64,000 nucleotides of DNA, taken from VBAS01 sp035318985 (lineage in GTDB: Bacteria; Bacteroidota; Bacteroidia; Chitinophagales; Chitinophagaceae). Made by a program: the position numbers and the translations under genes. Positions 35,078 through 44,400 of the stretch are shown piece after piece (position 1 is the stretch's first letter; the number at the start of each line of letters is the position of its first letter). The DNA lies in contig DATHDP010000104.1 of the NCBI GenBank assembly GCA_035318985.1, positions 1 to 64,000 of the forward strand. Reading direction: 5' to 3'. The notes under the pieces were generated by a model that saw only the letters and a list, made by a program, of their open reading frames with translations, ran no database searches and was not told the origin of the DNA.

Positions 35078-35989
35078 ATGAAGAAATATTTGATTGCGAT
35101 TACTATTTTATTCTTTACCGAGGCACAGTCTTCGGCCTGTGAAATATGTGGTTGTGGAGTCGGAAACTATTATTTTGGAATGCTACCCCAGTTCAAGAGT
35201 CATTTTATTGGGTTGCGGTACCATTATAATAAATTCAACACAAGGCTCGTAAGCGATCCTTCGCAATATAGCAACGACTTTTACCAAACGATTGAGTTGT
35301 GGGGTGGTTGGAATATTGGAAAACATTTTCAAATGCTTGGACTTGTGCCATTTAATATCAATCACCAGGAATCGGATGAAGGAGTTACCAATTTAAAAGG
35401 GCTTGGTGATGCCATTATATTGATGAACTATAAAGTATTTGAGGTGAATTCTAAAACCGGGAGCGGTAAAAATATCAACCAGGAGCTATGGTTGGGTGGG
35501 GGATTGAAATTGCCAACCGGTAAATTTGCGATTGAACCAAACGATCCGGATGTTGCGTCGGCGGCGAATATTCAGCTTGGTGCCGGTTCAACCGATATTT
35601 TATTGAACGGGATGTATAATTTAAGAGTTGGAAAAATCGCCATGACCACACAGGCCAATTATAAAATAAGTAGCACTAATAAAGATGATTATCGGTTTGG
35701 GAATAAATTTTCTGCCAACAGTTTCATTTCTTATGGGTTCAATGCAAAAAAAACAATGATTAGCCCCAATCTCGGGTTACTATATGAAAACACTGCAGAA
35801 AGCAAATTGCAATCTGCTAAAGTGGATCTTACCGGTGGTTCGCTTTTACAAGGCGCAATTGGTGTTGAATTTGGGTTTAATAAGATATCTGTAGGGTTTA
35901 ATGCACAACTTCCAATTGCTCAAAATTTTGCTGAAGATCAAACTAAACAAAAAGTGAAAGGGATGGTACATGTGACCTTTGCACTTTGA
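35078..35989 (+). CDS. Outer-membrane transporter-like barrel with N-terminal CEICGCG motif
   Basis: A 303-residue predicted barrel of the MetA-pathway/transporter type. A signal peptide (1-20) is followed at once by CEICGCGVGNYYFGMLPQF, placing three or four Cys at the mature N-terminus. Strand-rich sequence then runs to the aromatic end VHVTFAL. The Cys cluster could bind a metal or anchor a lipid. Many Bacteroidota encode such proteins beside metal or redox genes, but the function is unknown. It lies divergent from the RIC gene. Confidence 0.75.
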   Translation: MKKYLIAITILFFTEAQSSACEICGCGVGNYYFGMLPQFKSHFIGLRYHYNKFNTRLVSDPSQYSNDFYQTIELWGGWNIGKHFQMLGLVPFNINHQESDEGVTNLKGLGDAIILMNYKVFEVNSKTGSGKNINQELWLGGGLKLPTGKFAIEPNDPDVASAANIQLGAGSTDILLNGMYNLRVGKIAMTTQANYKISSTNKDDYRFGNKFSANSFISYGFNAKKTMISPNLGLLYENTAESKLQSAKVDLTGGSLLQGAIGVEFGFNKISVGFNAQLPIAQNFAEDQTKQKVKGMVHVTFAL

Positions 35990-36017
35990 TATTTTCATGT
36001 TCTTTGTTTTTAAAGAG

Positions 36018-36045
36018 CCGTTTCCAAAAGGAAAACGGTTTTTTG
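36018..36045 (+). terminator. Terminator of the Cys-rich barrel gene
   Basis: The stem ccgtttcc / ggaaaacgg with one bulged base and an AAAA loop (36018-36038), followed by six Ts. Confidence 0.75.
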
Positions 36046-36107
36046 TTTTCTGATATATCTCATTTTATAAATTGATAAATGTCATGTCTTTCGAAATTAA
36101 CAGCCGG

Positions 36108-36238
36108 TAGTTTTGTTTACAAAGCACAAAGTTGTTATCTAACTATAAGGGCAAAAAACTCTTCCCATCACAGGATGGGCAATCGTTGGTTTTCGTTTCA
36201 ATTACACAGCCCTCTGATTCCTCAGAGGGCTTCTTTTT
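36108..36238 (+). ncRNA. Candidate small RNA with its own promoter and terminator
   Basis: TAGTTTTG (36108-36115) matches TAnnTTTG and is preceded by TTTC 19 bases upstream, a near -33 element. It would start an RNA at about 36120. That RNA contains the hairpin cccatc-acag-gatggg (about 36165-36180) and ends in the stem agccctctga / tcagagggct (36208-36217 with 36222-36231) plus a T-rich tail. No coding frame explains it. No known RNA family is recognised. Confidence 0.4.
36208..36238 (+). terminator. Strong hairpin terminator of the candidate small RNA
   Basis: A perfect 10-bp stem with a TTCC loop followed by a T-rich run. No annotated gene lies directly upstream, so it must end a separate transcript or read-through. 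Confidence 0.8.
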
Positions 36239-36354
36239 GAAAAGCATTTTTGATTTAGCTTGGATATATTCCTTAATAAGATCCTTAAAAATCAAATACT
36301 TTAAGATGCTGCATAGAGTTACCGGACCCCTTTGCTTTCACTCCGGGCAGACTA

Positions 36355-36414
36355 CTGCAACAATTGCTGAGTAGAATTGTTGCAGCACAAGAGTGCGACG
36401 CAACGAAGGCTTAA
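36355..36414 (+). repeat. Dispersed intergenic repeat, copy 2, with inverted repeat
   Basis: The inverted repeat ctgcaacaatt / aattgttgcag overlaps GAGTAGAATT (36369-36378). After ten bases AAGAGTGCGACGCAACG follows (36389-36405), then AAGGCTTAAT. It corresponds closely to the copy before tuf, including a similar sequence further downstream (acagcccggcccata here, acaatgccgggcacata there). Confidence 0.65.
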
Positions 36415-36496
36415 TAAAAATTATACAGCCCGGCCCATAATTTTCCACATATTAACAAAATGCCAGCAACGACAAAGACGTTATAGTCATCCTGAT

Positions 36497-36504
36497 TATA
36501 TTTG
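36497..36504 (+). promoter_or_regulatory. Candidate -7 box of the cyanophycinase gene
   Basis: TATATTTG matches TAnnTTTG and lies 20 bases before ATG 36525. The -33 element is not clear. Confidence 0.5.
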
Positions 36505-36524
36505 TCGCTAATCAAACCCTTTAA

Positions 36525-37418
36525 ATGAGCATTCCTAAAGGAACACTTATTGCAATCGGAGGTGCGGAAGATAAAGGCACCGATCTTGAAGCCGGGGAAG
36601 TCTATCGAAGTAATCTTAATTTTTTTGAGTTAGGCATTTTACGTCGTGTAGTGCAGGAAGCCGGTGGTCCCAGTGCAAGAATTGAGATCATCACGACCGC
36701 TTCTACTATTCCTATGGAAGTTGGGGAAAACTACCGAAATGCATTTGGTAAGATCGGTTGTGAAAATGTTGATATAATGCATGTTCGTACACGGCAGGAT
36801 ACATTGAACAAAGAATATTTGCAAAGAATAAAAACCTGTGATGCCGTAATGTTTAGTGGGGGAAATCAATTGCGATTGAGTGTAACGGATGGTGGCACAG
36901 AATTTCTTGCGATCATGCAGAGGCGCTACATGAATGAAGATTTTTTAATTGCCGGAACTTCAGCAGGCGCCATGGCAATGAGTAAAACGATGATCTATGA
37001 AGGCAATGCAACAAGAGCTCATTTAAAAGGTGAAGTAAAGATCACGACCGGTCTTGGGTTTATTGATTCTGTGATCATTGATTCTCATTTTGAAAAACGT
37101 GGAAGATTTGGGAGATTGGCACAATCAGTTGCAACTAATCCAAGTTGTATTGGTATAGGTTTGGGAGAAGATACCGGTATGTTAATCACAGATGGAGATA
37201 AAATGGAAGCAATAGGAAGTGGCCTCGTTGTGATCATTGATGGCCATGATATTTTGCATAACAATATTGGTGATATTCCAGATGGCAACCCGATCTCTAT
37301 TGAAAATTTAAAAGTTCATTTTTGTGAAAAAGGGAATGGTTATGTTATAAGTGAAAGGAAATTTTTAATGGAAGCAAGTGAAGGAGCTGTTATTAAGAAG
37401 CAAGTGGATGTTGAATGA
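36525..37418 (+). CDS. cphB: Cyanophycinase
   Basis: A serine exopeptidase of family S51 that cuts cyanophycin (multi-L-arginyl-poly-L-aspartate) into beta-Asp-Arg dipeptides. It has 297 residues. Visible are LIAIGGAEDKG, SGGNQLRLS and the nucleophile Ser146 in GTSAGAMAMS, with the later EKRGRFGRLAQ and IGLGEDTGML. All match cyanophycinase rather than the smaller peptidase E. Cyanophycin synthetase and isoaspartyl dipeptidase, often adjacent, are not in this window. Confidence 0.93.
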   Translation: MSIPKGTLIAIGGAEDKGTDLEAGEVYRSNLNFFELGILRRVVQEAGGPSARIEIITTASTIPMEVGENYRNAFGKIGCENVDIMHVRTRQDTLNKEYLQRIKTCDAVMFSGGNQLRLSVTDGGTEFLAIMQRRYMNEDFLIAGTSAGAMAMSKTMIYEGNATRAHLKGEVKITTGLGFIDSVIIDSHFEKRGRFGRLAQSVATNPSCIGIGLGEDTGMLITDGDKMEAIGSGLVVIIDGHDILHNNIGDIPDGNPISIENLKVHFCEKGNGYVISERKFLMEASEGAVIKKQVDVE

Positions 37419-37454
37419 TAATTAGAGGGTTGGAGTTTGAGGTTTGATTTTAGG

Positions 37455-37478
37455 AGCATTCTTTATGAATGCTTTTTT
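37455..37478 (+). terminator. Terminator after cyanophycinase
   Basis: The short stem agcattc / gaatgct (37455-37461 with 37467-37473) with a TTTAT loop, followed by a T run. Confidence 0.65.
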
Positions 37479-37506
37479 AGTTTAAATTGTGTCAAACATA
37501 ATTATT

Positions 37507-38172
37507 ATGAAACTTTTTTTCTTTTCAATGGTTGTAATGTTGATGACATCTTTTACTTTTCAAAAGAAAACAAAGGTGATCTTTTTTGGAGATTCTATAA
37601 CACAGGCGGGTGTACAGGGAGGTGGTTATATTGTAAGAGTTGATAGTATGTGCAAAGTGGAAGGTTCCGGAGATAAATATGAATTTATTGGTGCAGGTAT
37701 TGGCGGTAATAAGATATATGATCTGTATCTAAGAATGGATAGTGATGTACTTGCAAAAAACCCGGATATGGTTATTATTTATATTGGTGTAAACGATGTA
37801 TGGCATAAATCTTCTTCAGGCACGGGCACCGACGCTGATAAATTTGAAAAATTTTATCAGGCTATCATTGATAAATTGAAAGCAAAAAATATAAAGATTA
37901 TTCTTAGTACGCCGGCAGCAATAGGAGAGAAGACTGATTTTAGTAATCCGCAGGATGGAGATATGAATGAATATAGTAATATCATTCGCCGGATCGCTTT
38001 AAAAAATAGCCTGGCTTTAGTTGATCTGCGGAAAGCATTTCTTGATTACAACATTAAAAACAACCCTGATAATAAAGATCGTGGCATTCTTACTACTGAC
38101 CGTGTTCATTTAAATGCAAAAGGAAATCAATTGGTAGCTGATGAAATGTGGAAGGTGATCAAAGGCTCATAA
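37507..38172 (+). CDS. SGNH/GDSL-type hydrolase, exported
   Basis: A 221-residue predicted secreted or periplasmic esterase/lipase-like enzyme with a signal-like N-terminus (2-16). SGNH blocks are visible: GDSITQAG with the nucleophile Ser, the Gly block IGAGIGGNKIYD, the Asn block IYIGVNDVW, and the catalytic Asp-His pair in TTDRVHLNAKG. ATG 37507 is chosen over the GTG six codons upstream. The substrate is unknown (acetylated glycans or lipids are typical). Its stop overlaps the convergent lipoprotein gene by six bases. Confidence 0.92.
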   Translation: MKLFFFSMVVMLMTSFTFQKKTKVIFFGDSITQAGVQGGGYIVRVDSMCKVEGSGDKYEFIGAGIGGNKIYDLYLRMDSDVLAKNPDMVIIYIGVNDVWHKSSSGTGTDADKFEKFYQAIIDKLKAKNIKIILSTPAAIGEKTDFSNPQDGDMNEYSNIIRRIALKNSLALVDLRKAFLDYNIKNNPDNKDRGILTTDRVHLNAKGNQLVADEMWKVIKGS

Positions 38173-38772
38173 AAGTCCTTTATCTGATTCCCATTTTCTT
38201 GTTGATCTTCCATCATGGGATATAATGCTGTAATTATTATCAGTAGCCCATTTCAAAACTTTCTTTCTTAAGAGCTTTGGATAAAAATGTGTGGCAACAT
38301 TTTTCGTGTTTGGATATTCTTTGAACAAGCCGATCTTACTTAGCACATCATAGCTTGCAGCTGCGCATCGCATACCGAAAATTGCATAGTCATAAGGAGT
38401 TTTTGCAGTAAATGAATCAATCAGTTTTTGCAAAGTCATAAATTGCTCTTGAGAAACAGGAACAACGACTGTTGTCCATTTATCTGTTTCGCTGTTCCAA
38501 TAAATAGAATCGTTTATACTGAAACCGCCGCTTGGTTTTTTATTGTTTGGAACAAGTGGATTATTTCCCGGTCTGAAGTCCAGCACACGGCCACCAGCTT
38601 CGATATTGACATGACCGCCTTTTATGCCACCAAATCGTTTTGATTCTTGCTGATGATAACCTTTCGCAGGTCTTGAGCCGTAAAGAAAATTAATTTTAAT
38701 TGTATAAGTTGAATCACTTGCATAGCAAGAAGAGAAAGTAAAAAAGGAAATGATAATTACAATGACTTTCAT
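38167..38772 (-). CDS. Exported papain-like (permuted NlpC/P60-type) protein, tentative
   Basis: About 201 residues. The start is taken at ATG 38770-38772 because it directly precedes a signal sequence, and FSSC (Cys16) may be a lipobox. The mature part has His54 in KGGHVNIEAGGRVLDF and Cys136 in YAIFGMRCAAASYDVL. A His-before-Cys order with such surroundings resembles permuted papain-like hydrolases, but this is an inference. No family is firmly recognised. The gene is separate from tyrS, which ends 65 bases upstream. Confidence 0.6.
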   Translation of the reverse strand: MKVIVIIISFFTFSSCYASDSTYTIKINFLYGSRPAKGYHQQESKRFGGIKGGHVNIEAGGRVLDFRPGNNPLVPNNKKPSGGFSINDSIYWNSETDKWTTVVVPVSQEQFMTLQKLIDSFTAKTPYDYAIFGMRCAAASYDVLSKIGLFKEYPNTKNVATHFYPKLLRKKVLKWATDNNYSIISHDGRSTRKWESDKGLL

Positions 38773-38837
38773 GTTTTTTAATGGCAATACAAAAGTATCA
38801 ACAAAATAAAAACCACTGCTAAGAAGGATGTTAAAAA

Positions 38838-40115
38838 TTAATTGCAATTAACGAGGTAGTAATTCTTTTTTCCTTTTTGAACCAGGATATATCTATCGTG
38901 CAACAACAAATTATTTTCTATGGACTGTTGAATGTTCTCAATTTTTTTTCTGTTAATGCTTACCCCGCCACCTTGGACTGTTTTTCTCGCTTCCCCTTTG
39001 CTCGGAAAAATCTTTGTTTCCGCTAAAAAGGTAACAATATCAATCCCTGCGGCAATCTTATTTTTTTCAAAATCAATTTTTATAATGCCGTCCATGCCTT
39101 CAAGTTCATCTACGGTCAGATCTTCTGCCGAAGCATGTTGATTGGAAAATAATTTTTCTGTTGTTTCAATAGCTTTTTTCAATTCTTCATTGCCGTGTAC
39201 AAATTTTGTTACCTCTTCAGCCAGTTTTTTTTGCAGTGATCTCTTTGCCGCATCTTTTTTATGTTCTGCTATCAATGAATCAACAGTGAGTTTATCAAGA
39301 AAAGTGAATATCCTGATCCATTTTTCTGCATCATCATCACTTGCATTTAACCAAAATTGATAAAATTGATAAGGAGATGTTTTGGCCGGATCAAGCCAGA
39401 CATTTCCTTTTTCTGTTTTTCCGAACTTACCACCATCTGCTTTTGTGATCAATGGACAAGTAAATGCAAAGGCTTCGCCACTATCTTTTCTTCGGATCAA
39501 TTCGGTTCCTGTAACAATGTTTCCCCACTGATCACTGCCACCCATTTGCAGCTTTACATTTTTGTTTTTATACAACCAATAAAAATCATAACCTTGAACT
39601 AACTGGTATGTAAACTCAGTAAAGCTCATCCCGGTTTCTCCTTCCAGCCTTTTTCTCACACTGTCTTTACTTGTCATGTAGTTCACGGTAATATGTTTAC
39701 CAACATCACGAATAAAACTCAGGAAACTTATTTCTTTGAACCAATCGTAATTGTTCACCATTTCGGCGCAGTTTGGTTTTGATGGATCAAAATCAAGGAA
39801 CTGCATCAGTTGCTTTTTTACCCCCTCTTGGTTATGGCGCAGTGTTTCTTCGCTCAGTAAATTCCTTTCTTCGCTTTTTCCACTTGGATCGCCTACCATT
39901 CCCGTTGCACCACCAACCAAGGCATATGGTTTATGCCCAGCCTTTTGCAAATGCACAAGTAGCAGAATTGGCACAAGGCTGCCAATATGAAGAGAGTCAG
40001 CTGTCGGATCAAAGCCGACATAGCCTGAAGTCATCTCCTTATTCAATTGTTCTTCACTGCCTGGCATAATATCCTGTATCATTCCCCTCCACTTAAGCTC
40101 ATCTAAGAGTTTCAT
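38838..40115 (-). CDS. tyrS: Tyrosyl-tRNA synthetase
   Basis: A class I synthetase that charges tRNA-Tyr. It has 425 residues from ATG 40113-40115; the upstream extension to 40157 has no support. The HIGH-type motif is DSLHIGSL, the tyrosine pocket sits around QGYDFYWLY and GGSDQWGNI, and KFGKT takes the place of the KMSKS loop, as usual for bacterial TyrS. The C-terminal S4-like RNA-binding domain has PSKGEARKTVQGGGVSINRKKI. tRNA-Tyr itself is at 56470. Confidence 0.97.
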   Translation of the reverse strand: MKLLDELKWRGMIQDIMPGSEEQLNKEMTSGYVGFDPTADSLHIGSLVPILLLVHLQKAGHKPYALVGGATGMVGDPSGKSEERNLLSEETLRHNQEGVKKQLMQFLDFDPSKPNCAEMVNNYDWFKEISFLSFIRDVGKHITVNYMTSKDSVRKRLEGETGMSFTEFTYQLVQGYDFYWLYKNKNVKLQMGGSDQWGNIVTGTELIRRKDSGEAFAFTCPLITKADGGKFGKTEKGNVWLDPAKTSPYQFYQFWLNASDDDAEKWIRIFTFLDKLTVDSLIAEHKKDAAKRSLQKKLAEEVTKFVHGNEELKKAIETTEKLFSNQHASAEDLTVDELEGMDGIIKIDFEKNKIAAGIDIVTFLAETKIFPSKGEARKTVQGGGVSINRKKIENIQQSIENNLLLHDRYILVQKGKKNYYLVNCN

Positions 40116-40132
40116 CCTTAAAAGATTTGGCA

Positions 40133-40140
40133 CAAATGTA
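40133..40140 (-). promoter_or_regulatory. Candidate -7 box of tyrS
   Basis: TACATTTG on the minus strand matches TAnnTTTG and lies 17 bases before the tyrS ATG. A TTGG about 18 bases further upstream may serve as the -33 element. Confidence 0.5.
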
Positions 40141-40307
40141 AAGCAAAAAGAAACCAAGGCAGAAACGGCAATATTTTTCTAACTAATTCGTTTTCAAAGC
40201 TGGATTTTTCGCTGATTTCTATGTATTTCAGCGCTTAAAATCTAATTTTACAAGCTTTCCGCACCGATGAAAAACTAATAAAAAGTGCTTATTCGAAAAT
40301 TGGAACC

Positions 40308-41423
40308 ATGAAACGACCACATAGCTACCTAACCCTATTAATTCTATTTGCAAGCCTGACAACCTACTCGCAGTTCAGAAAATATTCCAATGAATTTTTG
40401 AATATTGGCGCAGGTGCAAGGGGTCTTTCAATGGGCGGTGCTCAAGTGGCATCAGTGAAAGATGGAACATCTGGTTATTGGAATCCTGCTGGTCTTGTTG
40501 GTATCAAAAATAATCCTGAGATAAACATAATGCATGCAGAATATTTTGCTGGCATCGGTAAATATGATTTTGTTAGTGCTGCTTTTCCTACAACAAATAA
40601 TAAAAGAACATTTGCTATTACAGGTCTTCGCTTTGCAGTAGATGATATCATGAATACATTATTCCTGGTGGAACCCGATGGTTCTATCAACTATAATAAC
40701 ATCCAGGCATTTTCTTCTGCTGATTATGCTTTTATTTTATCATTAGCACAAAAATTAAAGGAAAGTGATAATAAGAATATCCAGTTTGGAATAAATGCAA
40801 AAGTTATTCATCGCAGCGTAGGCAAGTTTGCAAAAGCATGGGGCTTTGGATTAGATGCAGGTTTACAAATATTCCAGGGCAAATGGAAATTTGGTATTGC
40901 TGGCAGAGACATCACTACTACATTTAATACATGGTCATTTACATTTACTGAAAAGGAAAAAGAAGTTTTATACTTAACGAACAATGAAATACCGGTAAAA
41001 TCATCGGAGATGACTGCACCAAGACTTGTTTTGGGTGTTGCCCGTGATTTTCGAATTAGTAAGAAAGTTGGCCTTCTTGCCGAAGCAAATCTTGATCTCA
41101 CTTTTGATGGTCAACGAAATACAGTTATCAGCGCTGACCCTATAAGTGCAGATCCAAAACTTGGCCTTGAATGTAATATCAATAACATTTTTTATGTAAG
41201 AGCAGGCATCAATAATTTCCAGAAAGCATTGGCTGACGGTGATACTTTAAATCTAAAGAAAGTATGGATATACCAACCAAGTGCAGGTGCTGGTTTTAAA
41301 ATTTCCAATATCACTATAGATTATGCATTTACTAACCTGGCCAATCAATCAAATCCTTTATTCACACATGTATTTTCATTGAAGCTGGATATGGTAAGTG
41401 ATAAAAACAAAAAGAAAAAATAA
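40308..41423 (+). CDS. PorV/PorQ family type IX secretion outer-membrane protein
   Basis: A 371-residue barrel of the PorV/PorQ (UPF0164) group with a signal peptide (1-22, ending TYSQ). The conserved segment NIGAGARGLSMGGAQVASVKDGTSGYWNPAGLVG is characteristic. PorV-type proteins shuttle type IX secretion cargo to the sortase. The PorU2-like protease gene starts 23 bases downstream, which supports a secretion-linked role. Which of PorV or PorQ it is closer to cannot be settled by eye. Confidence 0.88.
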   Translation: MKRPHSYLTLLILFASLTTYSQFRKYSNEFLNIGAGARGLSMGGAQVASVKDGTSGYWNPAGLVGIKNNPEINIMHAEYFAGIGKYDFVSAAFPTTNNKRTFAITGLRFAVDDIMNTLFLVEPDGSINYNNIQAFSSADYAFILSLAQKLKESDNKNIQFGINAKVIHRSVGKFAKAWGFGLDAGLQIFQGKWKFGIAGRDITTTFNTWSFTFTEKEKEVLYLTNNEIPVKSSEMTAPRLVLGVARDFRISKKVGLLAEANLDLTFDGQRNTVISADPISADPKLGLECNINNIFYVRAGINNFQKALADGDTLNLKKVWIYQPSAGAGFKISNITIDYAFTNLANQSNPLFTHVFSLKLDMVSDKNKKKK

Positions 41424-41446
41424 TCTGAACCACAGATAAAATTATT

Positions 41447-44400
41447 TTGATGAAAAGAATTTTCCTTATACTGCTAATCGCCATTCCCGGATTGTCTGCT
41501 ACTGCGCAGACTTTTCCATATAACAATGAGTGGATCGATTACAGTAAAACCTATTATAAATTCTATGTAGGTAAAACTGGTCTTTACAGGATCTCTCAAA
41601 CCGTACTTGCATCGAAAGGAATTGGAAGCATACCTGCTGAACAATTTCAGCTTTGGAGAAATGGACGTGAGATCCCTATTTATACTTCAGTTCCTTCAGG
41701 TCCTTTAGGCGGAAGTGATTTTATTGAATTTTGGGGTGAAAGAAATGATGGTCTTCCCGATAGCACACTTTATAGGGATACAAGTTTTATTTTAAACAAT
41801 AAATATAGTCTTCAAACTGACACAGCTGCATTCTTCTTAACTATAAACCCTGTTGGTGGAAATAGGCGACTACTGAATACAGTAAATAATGTGGCCGGCA
41901 ATATTCTTCCTCCGGAACCATATTTTATGTTTGCCGAAGGGAAATATTTTTTTGATTATATTAACCCGGGCTATTATGTTGATGCCGGAGAATATGTCCA
42001 TTCCTCTTCTTATGATAAAGGGGAGGGTTTTGTTTGTCGGGATATTTATGCCGGTAATTCTTTAAACGTGGGGCATAAATTATATCCTTATGCTTCAGGT
42101 CCAGACGCCACTTTCAGTATCAATGCTGCTGGTAATAGTATCAACTTACGGACATTTAGAGTTAAGCTGAATGCCGATAGCATTTTCGGAACGCAAATGG
42201 ATTATCTGAACCAAACAAAATCTTCTGTTAGTGTTCCATTAGCAAAATTACTAAATGGGTTTAATACAATTGAAATAACAAATCAAAGTAACGGTGCATA
42301 TGACAGGTTGGTAGTAGCTCAGTATGAATTGACTTACCCAAGAATTTTTAATTTCGGAGATACTATGAATTTCCAATTCGATCTGCCTGCAAATCCGGCA
42401 GGTAATTATCTTGAAATAACCAATTTCAATTACGGTTCAACAGCTCCTGTTTTATACGATATTACAAATGGTAAAAGATATATAGGTGATATTTCTAATC
42501 CAGCATTACTGAAGTTTGCATTAGATCCTTCAATGGTTGACAGAAAGTTTGTATTGATCAGCCTTGATCCTTCAAACATTGCGACCGTCGGCACAATAAA
42601 GCAAAGAATTTTTATTAATTATAATCTTGCGGCTAACCAGGGAGATTATCTTATCATTTCTCATCCGCGTTTGTATTCGGGTCCTGGCGGTTCAAATCCG
42701 GTGGATGATTACAGGGCTTATCGTAGTTCATCAGCTGGTGGAGCTTACAATGCTAAAATTTATGAAATAGATGAGCTGGTTGATCAATTTGCATTTGGTA
42801 TAAAGAAGCATCCTAATTCAGTTAGAAATTTTTTACGTTGGGCTAGGGCTAATTTTTCCACAGCACCAAAATTTGTGTTTATGATCGGGCATGCGGTGGT
42901 ATACGATCAATATCGCTATGCAGAAATTTTATCCAATCCTGACATTGAGAGATTAAACATTGTTCCAACTTTTGGAGCTCCTGCTTCAGATATATTACTC
43001 AGTGCAGATGTGAGACAACAAATTCCGCTTACACCAATCGGACGTTTGTCGGTGATAGATGGGGGGGAAATAGCAACTTATTTGGCAAAGGTAAAGGAAT
43101 ACGAAGCCGCTCAAACAGTCTCATCGCCATTGGTTCAGGACATAGCCTGGACGAAAAACGTAGTACATGTGAGTGGTGGTAGTGAGCCGGAACTTGTTGC
43201 ACAGCTTGGCGGTTACATGAATAAATACAAGCAAATTATTTCTGATACCTTGTTTGGTGGTAATGTAACAACGTTTAAAAAATCCTCTACAGAGACTATA
43301 CAGGCAATTACTGATCAGCATATAAAAGATCTTTTTGCGGAAGGACTTAACCAGGTTACATATTTTGGTCACTCTTCAGCAACAGTACTTGATTTTAACC
43401 TGGATAATCCGGAACAATATAATAACCCGGGTAAATATCCTTTGTTCATAGCAATGGGATGTTTGGCGGGTAACTTTTTTAATTTTAACCCCGCCAGGTT
43501 CTATACAAAAGAAACTCTTTCTGAAAGATGGTTGCTGACTCCTAACAGGGGAGCCATTGCGTTTATCGCCAGCTCTCACTTTGGTATTCCGGCCTATCTT
43601 GATATTTATAATACGAAAACATACACCAACGAAGCCAAAACAATGTATGGCAAAACTTATGGTGAAATATTGAGACAAACTGTGATAGACGTTTTTAATG
43701 AAAAATCCCAACTCGATTTCTTTGCCCGCATGCATACAGAACAAAATACATTGCATGGTGATCCGGCAATCCACCCTAACAATCATTTGAAACCTGATTA
43801 TGTTATTGAGGATCCGATGGTGAAAGTTTCTCCATCATTTATTTCAGTTGCAGATACAGTTTTTAAAGTTGATGCAAAATTCCTAAACCAAGGTAGGGCC
43901 GTTAATAAAGACATTGCGATCTTAGTTGAACGCAAAACTCCCACCAGTGGCAATTTCATTCCAGTTCTTAAGGATACAATTCCGGGTATACGTTATGCAG
44001 ATTCAATATCCGTAATACTTCATATAAACCCAACAACTGAGCAAGGGCTTAATCAAATTAGAGTAACAATAGACGCAGATAACGCAGTTGATGAATCATG
44101 GGAAAATAATAATACGATCACAAAAGATGTGTTCATTTTTGAAGATGATGCAAGACCGGTGTATCCTTTAAATTATGCAATTATAAATAAGCAAAACATT
44201 AAGTTGTATGCCTCAACGGCAAATCCATTCAGTCCATCAAAACAATACCGGATGGAAATTGATACAACGGATTTCTTCAATTCCTCATTTAAGCATACTG
44301 TAAATGTTACTGCAATTGGAGGATTACTTGAATTTAGCCCGACAATTACATTTACTGACAGCACTGTTTATTACTGGCGGATATCACCACTTGATGGTGC

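Larger units (their letters stand above)
35990..36524 (+). other. 535-bp region without an assured gene: terminator, candidate small RNA, dispersed repeat
   Basis: In order: the barrel-gene terminator (36018-36045); a -7-like box TAGTTTTG (36108-36115); hairpins ending in a strong terminator (36208-36238); an 11-bp inverted repeat (36355-36365 with 36375-36385) fused to the dispersed AAGAGTGCGACGCAACG repeat; and a -7 box TATATTTG (36497-36504) before the cyanophycinase gene. An 80-codon frame at 36132-36374 shows no protein-like features and is not called. Confidence 0.6.

Noticed and set aside
36132..36374. 80-codon frame before cyanophycinase
   Set aside because: It spans two hairpins, a terminator and the dispersed repeat, and has no protein-like composition.
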